The notes under the pieces are model-generated. The model was given only the letters and a program-made list of their open reading frames with translations. It was not told the origin of the DNA and ran no database searches. From the NCBI GenBank assembly GCA_028284235.1, contig JANQSC010000071.1:186001-250000 (forward strand): DNA of 64,000 nucleotides, given 5' to 3'. Position 1 is the stretch's first letter, and each line of letters begins with the position of its first letter. Source of the stretch: Opitutaceae bacterium. Lineage in GTDB: Bacteria; Verrucomicrobiota; Verrucomicrobiia; Opitutales; Opitutaceae. Positions 1-7,998 of this stretch are shown here, piece after piece. Position numbers and translations under genes: made by a program.

Positions 1-229
1 CGGAGCTGATCTCGCGTCCCGACATCGTGGTTACCGCCCATTCGAGAGATTCCTCCTCGCCTACAATGGCGGCATTTTGCGAACCATTCTCGGAGTTGAG
101 GGAAGTGCCTAGAACCGCGTCGCTCACCACACACAGCGGGCATTTGTCGGTGCCCATGCTGATTCCCAAATAAGCGGCGATCGCGCCAATAAGTATCAAA
201 GTAGACCAGTTGCGTTTTAAAAAATCCAT
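1..229 (-). CDS. Membrane-anchored thioredoxin-like protein, N-terminal part
   Basis: The reading frame starts at an ATG at 227-229 and stays open to the left edge (76 codons), so the gene is cut by the window. The protein begins MDFLKRNW followed by a hydrophobic stretch of about 17 residues (STLILIGAIAAYLGIS), which looks like an uncleaved signal anchor. A CPLC pair of cysteines follows just outside the membrane. The last visible residues (EWAVTTMSGREISS) resemble the segment just before the first strand and CxxC site of TlpA/ResA-type redoxins, where a 'W...dG..vsl.dlkGKvvlvnFWA' pattern is usual. The thioredoxin fold itself lies outside the window, so the assignment is an inference from this short lead-in. 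It is on the same strand as the Bat operon, 156 bp downstream of it. Confidence 0.5.
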   Translation of the reverse strand, partial: MDFLKRNWSTLILIGAIAAYLGISMGTDKCPLCVVSDAVLGTSLNSENGSQNAAIVGEEESLEWAVTTMSGREISS

Positions 230-323
230 AGCGTCACCCCTTGCGGGCCTTCGTTCTGGAACTACGTTTGTCTGGGCAGGGTGATTTCATCGTGGGTGTG
301 AAGCGAGAGATTATCGCGTCGTT

Positions 324-342
324 TTTACGGGCTTACCGTAAA
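324..342 (-). terminator. Inverted repeat after the Bat operon, weak terminator candidate
   Basis: TTTACGG and CCGTAAA form a perfect 7-bp stem with a 5-base loop, lying between the stop of the batD/E gene and the start of the thioredoxin-like gene. On the minus strand it is not followed by a T-run, so intrinsic termination is uncertain; it could also be an mRNA-end hairpin. Confidence 0.35.
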
Positions 343-385
343 CTCCTACTTGGTTCAATTTCATATCGACGAAAGCGCGCGACAA

Positions 386-2953
386 CTAAAGCGAGCGGTC
401 GATCGGACCGTAGAGCGGGGCGAAGCTTTCCTGGCGGGCCCAGCCTTGCTCGCCGTTGGGGAGTTCGATCTTCAGCCATCCGAGGAATCGCTTGACGACG
501 ATGCCGACCGATCCCTCCGGCAGAGGCGACTCGATTTGCTCGACTTCCAGATCAGTTGGAACGCTTTTAAGCGTCTCGTCCTGAGTGACGACGATCGCTT
601 CGGGATTCGCCAGCAAGCCGTACTCACCCCGAGCCCAGTCGGCGACAAACACGGCCGCTACCGCGAGAACGCCAATGACTGCGAGGACGAAGCGGGGCCG
701 TTTTTGTCCGCGTAAATAAAGCAAGGCGACCCAAGCACAGAACGCGACTCCCGCGCAGAGCATGGAAAGATAGGCGACACGTTCCCATTGGGCGGGCGTG
801 AGGAGCGAGACGTAGGCCATCATTCCGTCGCCTTTCACCAGTCGACCCAAAGTTGGGTAGTAGCCGCCACTCTTGCTGAGAGCTACTTTGAGATTCCACC
901 TGAGTTCGGGAGCTCGGGTGTCGAGGAGAAAGGCGGACGTCCAGTACGCCATGGCGTTTCCCCAGTTTTCCTGCTGGGCCGATGCCAGGCCCAGATTGTG
1001 TCGAGCGCTCCAGTTGGCGGGATTGGCCTCGAGTTCGCTTTCCCAAGCGGTTTGCGCGGCTGCAAAATCGCCTTGGTTGTAACTCTTCAGTCCATCGCCG
1101 ACGCTCGTGTCGACGCCGATGAGACAGAGGGTCAAGGCGATTACGGCAAACCAGGCTTTGTGGGAGAAGAAGCGTCGCAGCGAAATTCCCGGTTGACGAA
1201 TTTGCCCGAGAAGGTCGCGCAGCTCCGACTGCCATTCCTTGAAGGGCGGGGCTTTTTTGCCGAAAAGCATGCGGTCGGAATTTTGCCAAAGCGTTTTCCA
1301 ACGGGCGGCTTGTTCGTTGTCAGAGTATTTGGACACCGCGTGCGCGACGTCTTCGAACGAAGGCTCTTCAGAGCGAATCTCCCAGTACTCCTTTGCGGCG
1401 ACTCGCCAATCGAGCTGGGCGGCTTTCGCTCCGCTTTCCGAGTCGTCGAGCGAAAGGGAAGCGGCTTTGAGAGCGCGGAAGGCGTTGCGGCGCCGTTTGT
1501 TGGGGTCGTAAATGACCGAGCGAACGAGCGCGATCAGCGCCCACAGCAGGGCGGGCGCGGCGAATGAGAGAGCGAGGTAGCTGAAGGAAACGCGTCCCTC
1601 GGGAATCGTCGCTACTTGGTTCGATTCACTCGGGGAGCTGAGCAGCTCGATTGGTTTGGAAAGCAGATTGACGCCAACTGGGTCGAGTTCGAATCCGAGT
1701 CCACTGGAGTCGCTCGTCCCGGCGGGTGACGCCGGGGTCAACGCCGGTTGGGTCGGGGAGGGCGGGTTGTCCTGCGTAACGAGCGGATTCACGACGATCG
1801 TTTTTGCAGGAATGCTGATGGTCTCGTATCGGTCGCTTTTCGGATTGAAGAAACTGAATTCCGTTGGGCCGAATTGGAAATCGCCCGATTGGGTGGGGAT
1901 AAGGACGATATCCTCGGAGAGGCTCCCGTCGAATGGGGAATCTTCGGAAATTTCCTTGTTCACATCGGGCTGAATGGAGCGGAAAGTGCTGGACACGTTG
2001 CGCGGATTTATCCCGAAACCTTGCGGCCAGTTGCCGGTACCGCTTAGCTTCAAAGTCCAAGTCACCGGCTCCCCAACTTGGACGATTTCGGGGACGACGG
2101 TCGATTCGAACTGAAACTGGCCAACGGCTCCGGTAAAGGACGTCGGTTCGCCGGGCGGGAGCGGCTTGATTTCGAGTTCTAGCGTCTCGGACGGGACATT
2201 GAAACTGTCCACCACCGGATCGTCGAAAATAAAACCGCGTCTTCGTCCTACAACCATGGATACGGATTGATTGACTTTGGGCAGTTTCACGATGCCGCTC
2301 CGTGTCGCCATGGCCGGGGACTCGAAAAGGAGAGCGGTGTAGTTGTGGTTGCGATAGCTAAAAGTGGTCGTCCGGTATTCTTCGAATCCATTGGTCACCA
2401 CGCCCACGGGGCTCCACTGGGGCGGCGAAAACTCACTCACTCGGTTTTGGTAGTCCTGTCGGAACCCGAGAACGTAGCGCAGCGTGAAAATCTCGCCCTC
2501 GTAGATGGAGTCCTCGAGGACGCTGAGCTCGCTCTTGAAAATGTCCTCCGGTTTCATCCCGGTGTTCCCGACGGTTGCCTCGGTCACTTCGAATTGGACT
2601 TCAGCGACAGGCAGGACGCCCCGATTGGTATTCACATTAAAGGCGGGGATGGTCAGCGTGCCTTGCTGGTTGGGCGAGACTTGGTACTCGAGGATCATCT
2701 TCTGCACGACCCGGGCCCCGGACATATTCATCGAACTGGTACGCCCTACCAAAGTGAAATCGGCGCCGGTTTGACTGGGTAGGGCCACATCGCCGTCTGG
2801 CTCGCAGCCTTCGAAGTGCAGTTGCAAGCGATTCGATTTCCCTTGCTGCAAGGATCCGGAAGACGGAGTCCAGTACACTTGCTGCGCCCAGCTATTGAGA
2901 GGAACGAGGAGGGCGAACGCCGATAGGATAAGGATTCGTAGTCGCATTTTCAT
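386..2953 (-). CDS. BatD-BatE fusion protein (oxygen/stress tolerance)
   Basis: This 855-residue protein seems to join two Bat proteins. Residues 1-23 are a signal peptide ending ...SWAQ. Residues about 24-430 are the BatD region with repeated beta domains, beginning VYWTPSSGSLQQGKSNRLQL. A transmembrane segment (SFAAPALLWALIALV) follows near residue 465. After a cytoplasmic stretch and another hydrophobic segment comes a TPR-like part (NQGDFAAAQTAWE...NWSARHNLGLA), two more membrane helices near 730-780 and a C-terminal SH3-like module (EGSVGIVVKRFLGWLKIEL...QGWARQESF). TPR plus SH3 is the usual BatE make-up, and in Bacteroides BatD and BatE are separate genes. The ATG overlaps the batC stop by one base (TAATG), so translation is probably coupled. 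It is the last gene of the cluster. The role in aerotolerance is family knowledge only. Confidence 0.8.
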   Translation of the reverse strand: MKMRLRILILSAFALLVPLNSWAQQVYWTPSSGSLQQGKSNRLQLHFEGCEPDGDVALPSQTGADFTLVGRTSSMNMSGARVVQKMILEYQVSPNQQGTLTIPAFNVNTNRGVLPVAEVQFEVTEATVGNTGMKPEDIFKSELSVLEDSIYEGEIFTLRYVLGFRQDYQNRVSEFSPPQWSPVGVVTNGFEEYRTTTFSYRNHNYTALLFESPAMATRSGIVKLPKVNQSVSMVVGRRRGFIFDDPVVDSFNVPSETLELEIKPLPPGEPTSFTGAVGQFQFESTVVPEIVQVGEPVTWTLKLSGTGNWPQGFGINPRNVSSTFRSIQPDVNKEISEDSPFDGSLSEDIVLIPTQSGDFQFGPTEFSFFNPKSDRYETISIPAKTIVVNPLVTQDNPPSPTQPALTPASPAGTSDSSGLGFELDPVGVNLLSKPIELLSSPSESNQVATIPEGRVSFSYLALSFAAPALLWALIALVRSVIYDPNKRRRNAFRALKAASLSLDDSESGAKAAQLDWRVAAKEYWEIRSEEPSFEDVAHAVSKYSDNEQAARWKTLWQNSDRMLFGKKAPPFKEWQSELRDLLGQIRQPGISLRRFFSHKAWFAVIALTLCLIGVDTSVGDGLKSYNQGDFAAAQTAWESELEANPANWSARHNLGLASAQQENWGNAMAYWTSAFLLDTRAPELRWNLKVALSKSGGYYPTLGRLVKGDGMMAYVSLLTPAQWERVAYLSMLCAGVAFCAWVALLYLRGQKRPRFVLAVIGVLAVAAVFVADWARGEYGLLANPEAIVVTQDETLKSVPTDLEVEQIESPLPEGSVGIVVKRFLGWLKIELPNGEQGWARQESFAPLYGPIDRSL

Positions 2954-3846
2954 TACCAGTCCTTTTCAAGTTTCTTGGGCGCTTCGGCCTTCTCGTCTTG
3001 CTCCGCATTTTGCAGGAGCATGTGCAGCGCTCCCGGTTTGTCCTGCTGCTTGAGCTGCTCAAGCTGCTGCAGGGTCATCGCCTGTTTGGCGGAACGCGGA
3101 GGGCGCTTTTGCTCGGTACCGCCGACTTGGGTTTGCTCTTCTTTCTTTTCGGGCTGTTTCTGGTCGAGCTCTGGCGTTTCCTCCGACTCGTCCATATCGC
3201 CGAGATTCTCGCCGGTCTGGCCTTGCGAGTCTTGCTCTTGTGTTTGTCCGTTTTCCGAGTTTTCCCCGTTTTGCTCCTGATCAGACGATTGGGGGTCTTG
3301 ATTCTGCTCGCCGGACGGCTCGCCTTCGTTCGATTCGGACTCTTCGCCTTGCGAGTCTTGGTTTTCCTCCGAGTTCTGCTCGCCCGACTGGTTGTCTTGC
3401 GAGTCCGAGTTCTCCTGTTGGTCCTGATTCTCTTGCTCTTCGTTTTCCGAATTCTCTTCTTGCTGGGACTCGTCTTCGCTTTCCGGCGGTTTCTCGAGCA
3501 GTTTCTCGAGTTCCGTCCGCAGAGTGGCCCAGTCGGTGTGCAAGGCATCGATCGACTCGCCTTCGTCCACGGCGTGGATGCCGTCCCAGATGGAAGAGTC
3601 GGGGAGCCGTTGCCCTTGCTGCAGTGCCGCTTGACCGAGCTGGAGGGTGAGCTGAGCGATTTGATCGTAGTCGGCGACGTCTCGGTCGGCGTTCTCGGCA
3701 ATGCCGCCGATCACTTCTCCGAGAGAGGGATTCAGTTCCTCGGCGAATGGGGAATCGGGCGTCACGGCGAAACTGGGCGCCGCGTTTTGCCCGGATGCGT
3801 AAAATGGAAGGGAAAGCAAAGGGATCAAAAGCGATTTCAATTTCAT
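2953..3846 (-). CDS. BatC-like secreted acidic protein
   Basis: A 297-residue exported protein: residues 1-19 are a signal peptide (LLIPLLSLPFYASG), residues about 20-115 are an ordinary folded segment with helices (DYDQIAQLTLQLGQAALQQG), and residues about 118-235 are an extreme low-complexity tract of E, Q, N, S and D. The C-terminus (KPGALHMLLQNAEQ...KKLEKDW) carries the 'kDW' ending common in BatC proteins of Bacteroidetes and spirochaetes. It lies between batB (4-bp ATGA overlap) and batD/E (1-bp overlap), exactly where batC belongs. The acidic tract creates very long open frames on the other strand, which I treat as shadows. Molecular function is unknown; position and the tail motif are the main support. 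Confidence 0.7.
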   Translation of the reverse strand: MKLKSLLIPLLSLPFYASGQNAAPSFAVTPDSPFAEELNPSLGEVIGGIAENADRDVADYDQIAQLTLQLGQAALQQGQRLPDSSIWDGIHAVDEGESIDALHTDWATLRTELEKLLEKPPESEDESQQEENSENEEQENQDQQENSDSQDNQSGEQNSEENQDSQGEESESNEGEPSGEQNQDPQSSDQEQNGENSENGQTQEQDSQGQTGENLGDMDESEETPELDQKQPEKKEEQTQVGGTEQKRPPRSAKQAMTLQQLEQLKQQDKPGALHMLLQNAEQDEKAEAPKKLEKDW

Positions 3847-4877
3847 GACAAAGCGGCCTTTCGTGGTTGGATCACGCGCGGTTTCGGCGTGAATGGAAAT
3901 TCTCGATACAAGGAAACGAGTATCAGGAAGAGCCCCGGAGCGAGGAAGAGTTGATAGCGCTCGATTCGCATGGATTGGGAGGTCGAACCGGTTTCACCGG
4001 TTTTGCCACGCTTGACGGTTTCTTCGATAAGAGCCGCGAGGTCCACCCAGACATTGGCTTCGCGATAGACGCCACCGGTTTTGTCGGCGAGTGATTGCAG
4101 CGTGCCGGATTCCAGCTTCGTCAAGACGACGGCGCCATTGTTGTCTTTGTGGTAGCTGCCGGTCCCATCGGGAATGAGTCCGCCGTCGGAGGTCCCAAAT
4201 CCGAGGCAGACGGCCTGGACGTTTTGCTCGTTGAGCGCTTCCACGTGGCTCGTCCACTCTTGGTCGAGGCTTTCGCCGTCGCTGATGACGATAAGAAACC
4301 GGTCCGCTTCGCCGTCCGACTGGCGGAACGAGTCGAGCGCCATTTCCAACATGGCGTCGTAATTGGTTCCGCCTTGAGGAATGAAGTCCGGATTGAGCTC
4401 TTTGAGAAATCCCCTGAGGATTTGGTAGTCGGGGCTCATGGGGCTCTGCAAAAACGCTGTGCCCGCGAATACCACGAGGCCGACGCTTTCCCCTTGGAGA
4501 TTGTCGAGCAGGCTCTCGACGACCAGTTTGGCCCGCTCCAGGCGATTGGGTTTGATGTCCTCGGCCAGCATGCTCTTCGAGAGGTCCATGGCGATTATGA
4601 CTTCCCGCGAGCGCTTGAACACTTCCGTGTGGATCTCTCCCCATTGGGGACGGGCGAGAGCGACGATTACAAGGACTAGGCCTGCGAGAAACAGCCACTT
4701 GGACGGCTGGGAGAGTTGCGATTGAATTTCGGATACGCCTGCGAACGTCGCTTTGACACGCTTCATTTTCGAGCGAGCGCTGAACGCGACTTTGCGCTTG
4801 CGGAATACCAACGTGGCCAAGATGCCGACGAGAGGGATCGCTAGCGCGAACAGGTACAGTTCCTGGCCGAAGCTCAT
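3843..4877 (-). CDS. batB: BatB, von Willebrand factor A domain membrane protein
   Basis: This 344-residue protein has two N-terminal membrane helices (about 8-25 and 61-77), a VWA domain at about 93-280 and a C-terminal helix near 315-330 (YQLFLAPGLFLILVSLY). The MIDAS metal site is intact as D98-L-S-K-S102, with the later Thr (GGTNYD) and Asp (ISDGES) also present. This is the Aerotolerance-BatA/BatB layout, in which the VWA domain is held outside the membrane between flanking helices. The start overlaps the batA stop by 4 bp (ATGA) and the stop overlaps batC. BatB is told from BatA here by gene order (batA precedes it) and by its larger spacing to the C-terminal helix. Confidence 0.85.
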   Translation of the reverse strand: MSFGQELYLFALAIPLVGILATLVFRKRKVAFSARSKMKRVKATFAGVSEIQSQLSQPSKWLFLAGLVLVIVALARPQWGEIHTEVFKRSREVIIAMDLSKSMLAEDIKPNRLERAKLVVESLLDNLQGESVGLVVFAGTAFLQSPMSPDYQILRGFLKELNPDFIPQGGTNYDAMLEMALDSFRQSDGEADRFLIVISDGESLDQEWTSHVEALNEQNVQAVCLGFGTSDGGLIPDGTGSYHKDNNGAVVLTKLESGTLQSLADKTGGVYREANVWVDLAALIEETVKRGKTGETGSTSQSMRIERYQLFLAPGLFLILVSLYREFPFTPKPRVIQPRKAALS

Positions 4878-5890
4878 GAAAGGGCCTCCTTGCGGTTGAG
4901 GGCTCCAATTCCGAGCGCCGCGAACAACATGATACTGGCGGCGATTGAAACGTAGGGGAACAATTCCGTGGTAACGCTGTATTGGTGCGATTCGAATTCG
5001 ATTTTCCGAGTCTGGTCGATGGAGTCGAACGCGTCGCGAATGGTATTGCTGTTGTCGGCTCGATGGAACTCGCCTCCGGTAATGCGGGCGATTTCCTTCA
5101 AGGTAGGCTCGTCGGTTTGGGAGGGCACGCGGACGGTGCCGATCCGCTCGTTGCGAGCGTTGAAGCGTGGCATGGAAACAATCCCGTCGCGCCCGGCCCC
5201 GATGGTGTAGACGGCGATGCGATTGTCGGCGGCGAGTTCCGCGGCGGCGACGGGCTCGATCGATCCGGCGGTATTAGCGCCGTCGGTGAGAAGGATGGCG
5301 AAAGCCCCTTCGCGTTCGCCCGAGCGCTCTTTGGCGCCTTCCTGCAGGCGCGAGAGCGCGACTCCGATGGCGTCGCCGATAGCGGTCCCGTCTTCGATCA
5401 ACCCGATAGACAAGCGGCTCGTTTGGCTGGAGAGCCAGCGGTGGTCGAATGTCAGCGGAGCAACGGTATAGGCCTGTCCGGCGAAGGCGACGAGTCCGAT
5501 GCGGTCGTTGTCGCGCTTGTTGATAAACGCGCTGAGCACGGGTTTCACCGCTTGGAGTCGATTGATGCTTTTCAGCCCGTCTTTATAGTCCTCGCAAAGC
5601 ATCGAGCTCGACAAGTCGAGAACGAGCATGATGTCGTAGCCCTTGCTCTTGGTTTGCCGTTCGTAGTCGAGAATTTGCGGTCGGGCGAGGGCGACGATGA
5701 TGAGCCCGGCACCGAGAAAGGCGAAGAAGGAAGCAAGTTTGGAACCGCCAGCGAATACGCTGCGTTGCCAATTGCCGGCGAAGGGAAGGACGATGGCGGC
5801 CGAGGCGCGACGACTGCGCAGCCACGCGATGAGCGGAAGCGAGACGAGGGCAATCAGCCACCAGGGATCCACGAGCGTGATTTCGTCCAT
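4874..5890 (-). CDS. batA: BatA, von Willebrand factor A domain membrane protein
   Basis: A 338-residue protein beginning MDEITLVDPWWL, with helices at about 10-25 and 52-70, a VWA domain at about 85-270 and a last helix near 312-330 (LFPYVSIAASIMLFAALGI). The MIDAS motif D92-L-S-S-S96, a Thr in EDGTAIGDA and an Asp in LLTDGAN are all in place, so metal-dependent ligand binding should be possible. It is preceded 12 bp away by the DUF58 gene and overlaps batB by 4 bp. In other bacteria BatA/B proteins interact with a MoxR AAA+ ATPase from the same operon, and that gene is present two positions upstream. Confidence 0.87.
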   Translation of the reverse strand: MDEITLVDPWWLIALVSLPLIAWLRSRRASAAIVLPFAGNWQRSVFAGGSKLASFFAFLGAGLIIVALARPQILDYERQTKSKGYDIMLVLDLSSSMLCEDYKDGLKSINRLQAVKPVLSAFINKRDNDRIGLVAFAGQAYTVAPLTFDHRWLSSQTSRLSIGLIEDGTAIGDAIGVALSRLQEGAKERSGEREGAFAILLTDGANTAGSIEPVAAAELAADNRIAVYTIGAGRDGIVSMPRFNARNERIGTVRVPSQTDEPTLKEIARITGGEFHRADNSNTIRDAFDSIDQTRKIEFESHQYSVTTELFPYVSIAASIMLFAALGIGALNRKEALS

Positions 5891-5902
5891 GACTTCGGTG
5901 AT

Positions 5903-6826
5903 TCAGGCCCGACCGAATCGAAGGGCGCGTTTGTGAAAGAGTTGCACGACGGCGTCGAGCGCGTCTTCCCCCGCCTGCAAGGTTAAGCGATCCGACTCGA
6001 TGGGGAATAGCTCTTTGAAATACGCGTCCCGGTCGCGGTTCCATTTTTCGTGGGCGGCCTTTTGCGCGCTGGAGCTGCCGTCGAGGTTGAAGAGCCGTCC
6101 GGAAACGGGATCGAACACGGTTTGCTCGCCGCGTTGCGGCAGCGCGCGTTCCCAGGGATCTTCGATGCGCAGCCCGACGGGCTGGTATCGGCGGCGGAGG
6201 GCGTTCCAGCCTTCCGGTTTTTCTCGTTTGGGGAAGTCGCCGAGCCAAACGAATATGCTGTGGCGTGGAGCGGCTCGAAGAAGCGACTTCCAGGGAACGT
6301 TCGCTTCTTGCGGTCCGAGCGCATCCGGAGCGGGTCGGCCCAGAAGGGTCGCGGCGGTGTGGAGGACGCGGCCGCGGCCAGTGGAGCTTTTGGTGAATTC
6401 GTAGCCCGTAGGCGAAGCGTACATTAGGGAAACGCGATCGCCATTGACGGCGCTCAGCAGCATGAGAAGGCTGGAGAGTTCGAGCAGGGCTTCTCGCTTA
6501 GAGCGGTTTCCCGAGCCGAATTGGAGCGACGGCGTATCTTCGAAAAGCAGCAAAAGCGTGACCTCGCGCTCCTCGACGAACTTCTTGCGATAGGGTTCCC
6601 CCAGCCGCGCGGTGACATTCCAGTCGATGTCGCGCACGTCGTCCCCAAACTCGTACTTCACGACTTGGTCGAATTCCATCCCTTTGCCTCGGAACGACGA
6701 TTTGTATTCGCCGCTCAATACGCTCTCGACGGCATGGCGTACGCGCCATTCCAGCTTGCGGAGCATGGCGATGGAGGAAGATAGATTCTCGAACGTATCC
6801 GAAAGTTGGTTGCCGTTCTTCTTCAT
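5903..6826 (-). CDS. DUF58 domain protein of the MoxR/Bat cluster
   Basis: The 307-residue soluble protein carries the typical DUF58 signature: GEYKSSFRGKGMEFDQV near residues 41-57, then YEFGDDVRDIDWNVTARLG and the KKFVEEREVTLLLLFE strand. DUF58 proteins have a VWA-like fold and nearly always follow moxR. The ATG at 6824-6826 lies 18 bp after the moxR stop, and batA follows 12 bp after this stop, consistent with one transcript. No signal peptide or membrane segment is visible, so it should be cytoplasmic. A function beyond partnership with MoxR is not established. Confidence 0.87.
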   Translation of the reverse strand: MKKNGNQLSDTFENLSSSIAMLRKLEWRVRHAVESVLSGEYKSSFRGKGMEFDQVVKYEFGDDVRDIDWNVTARLGEPYRKKFVEEREVTLLLLFEDTPSLQFGSGNRSKREALLELSSLLMLLSAVNGDRVSLMYASPTGYEFTKSSTGRGRVLHTAATLLGRPAPDALGPQEANVPWKSLLRAAPRHSIFVWLGDFPKREKPEGWNALRRRYQPVGLRIEDPWERALPQRGEQTVFDPVSGRLFNLDGSSSAQKAAHEKWNRDRDAYFKELFPIESDRLTLQAGEDALDAVVQLFHKRALRFGRA

Positions 6827-6844
6827 GGGGTCGAGCGACGACGG

Positions 6845-7807
6845 CTAAACGCTGGCTCCGGCGGGGAGGGGCGTCCGGTCCAAAATGATCTTCAAGGCGT
6901 CGTCTGTAGAAATCTCTTCCGCTTCCGCTTCGTAGGTCAGCCCCACTCGATGCCGCATGGCGTCGAGAAAAACGCTCTTCACGATGGTCGGGGTGACGTG
7001 GTCGATACCGCGCAGCCAGGCCAGCGCTCGACCCGCTTGGTAGAGGCTCAATGACGCCCGTGGCGAAGCGCCGTAGGAGAGGTAGCGCTGTTCGGGATCA
7101 TCGCCTGCCGCCATGCGTCGAGTGGCTCGCACGAGTTTGAGGATGTAGGCCTGAATCTCCTCGGAAACGTGGATCTGGTCGACCGCTTCGCGCAGCTCGA
7201 GCAATTCCTCGCCGCTGGAAACCGCTTTCAGTTCCGGCTGCCTCGTGACTTGCCCCCAACGCTGCATCATTTCGAATTCTTCTTTCTCGTGCGGGTAATC
7301 GACGATCAGCTTGAAGAGGAAGCGGTCGCGCTGGGCTTCGGGCAGCGGATAGGTGCCTTCTTGCTCGACCGGATTTTGCGTGGCCATCACGAAGAAGGGT
7401 TTGGGGAGGTTTTGCGATTCGCCGCCGATGGTGACTTGCTTCTCCTGCATCGCTTCGAGGAGGGCGCTTTGCACTTTCGCGGGAGCGCGATTGATTTCGT
7501 CGGCCAGCAGCATGTTAGCGAACACGGGGCCGCGGTGCGGAACGAACTGGCCGTCCTTGGGCTGGAAGATCATGGTGCCCACGACATCGCTGGGAAGGAG
7601 GTCCGGGGTAAACTGGATACGCTCGAATTGGAGGCCGAGCGCAGTGCCGAGGCTTTTGATGAGAAGCGTCTTGGCGAGTCCGGGCATGCCTTCCAGGAGT
7701 ACGTGCCCGTTGGCTAGCAGGGCGACGAGCATCCGCTCGATTACGATTTCCTGGCCGATAACGGCAGTTCCAACTTCGGTTTTGATTCGTTCAGCCCAAG
7801 TGCTCAT
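6845..7807 (-). CDS. MoxR-family AAA+ ATPase
   Basis: A 320-residue AAA+ protein. Walker A is G40-MPGLAKT near the N-terminus, Walker B is MLLADEINRAP (about 98-108), sensor 1 lies in MATQNPVEQEGTYPLPEAQRDRF, and a C-terminal lid region follows with the RASLSLYQAGRALA element of MoxR proteins. MoxR ATPases act as chaperone-like factors for VWA-domain partners, here DUF58, BatA and BatB. It is the first gene of the six-gene operon, so the promoter should lie in the 191-bp gap 7808-7998. The start codon ATGAGCACTTGG gives the usual family length. Confidence 0.92.
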   Translation of the reverse strand: MSTWAERIKTEVGTAVIGQEIVIERMLVALLANGHVLLEGMPGLAKTLLIKSLGTALGLQFERIQFTPDLLPSDVVGTMIFQPKDGQFVPHRGPVFANMLLADEINRAPAKVQSALLEAMQEKQVTIGGESQNLPKPFFVMATQNPVEQEGTYPLPEAQRDRFLFKLIVDYPHEKEEFEMMQRWGQVTRQPELKAVSSGEELLELREAVDQIHVSEEIQAYILKLVRATRRMAAGDDPEQRYLSYGASPRASLSLYQAGRALAWLRGIDHVTPTIVKSVFLDAMRHRVGLTYEAEAEEISTDDALKIILDRTPLPAGASV

Positions 7808-7998
7808 GCGGGTTCGATTGTCGTGTGGATAAATAGAAGATTCGTTGCGAATTCGCTGGGTCTAGTGAGTTGCGATTGACCACGAAATCAAGACATTGTT
7901 TCGGCGCAAAACCGAGATTTTGAGACGGGTGCGGCCCCGAATGATCGCCGCGTGAAACCGGGATGAACAGAGTGTCCAAATCCTCCCTGTCGAGCGAT

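Noticed and set aside
2998-3954. 318-residue open frame on the plus strand opposite batC
   Set aside because: It is Leu/Arg-rich with no motif and is the mirror of the acidic E/Q/S tract; batC fits the operon and has a signal peptide and the kDW tail.
4982-5986. 334-residue plus-strand frame opposite batA
   Set aside because: Antisense to an intact VWA gene; G+C-rich shadow with no recognisable domain.
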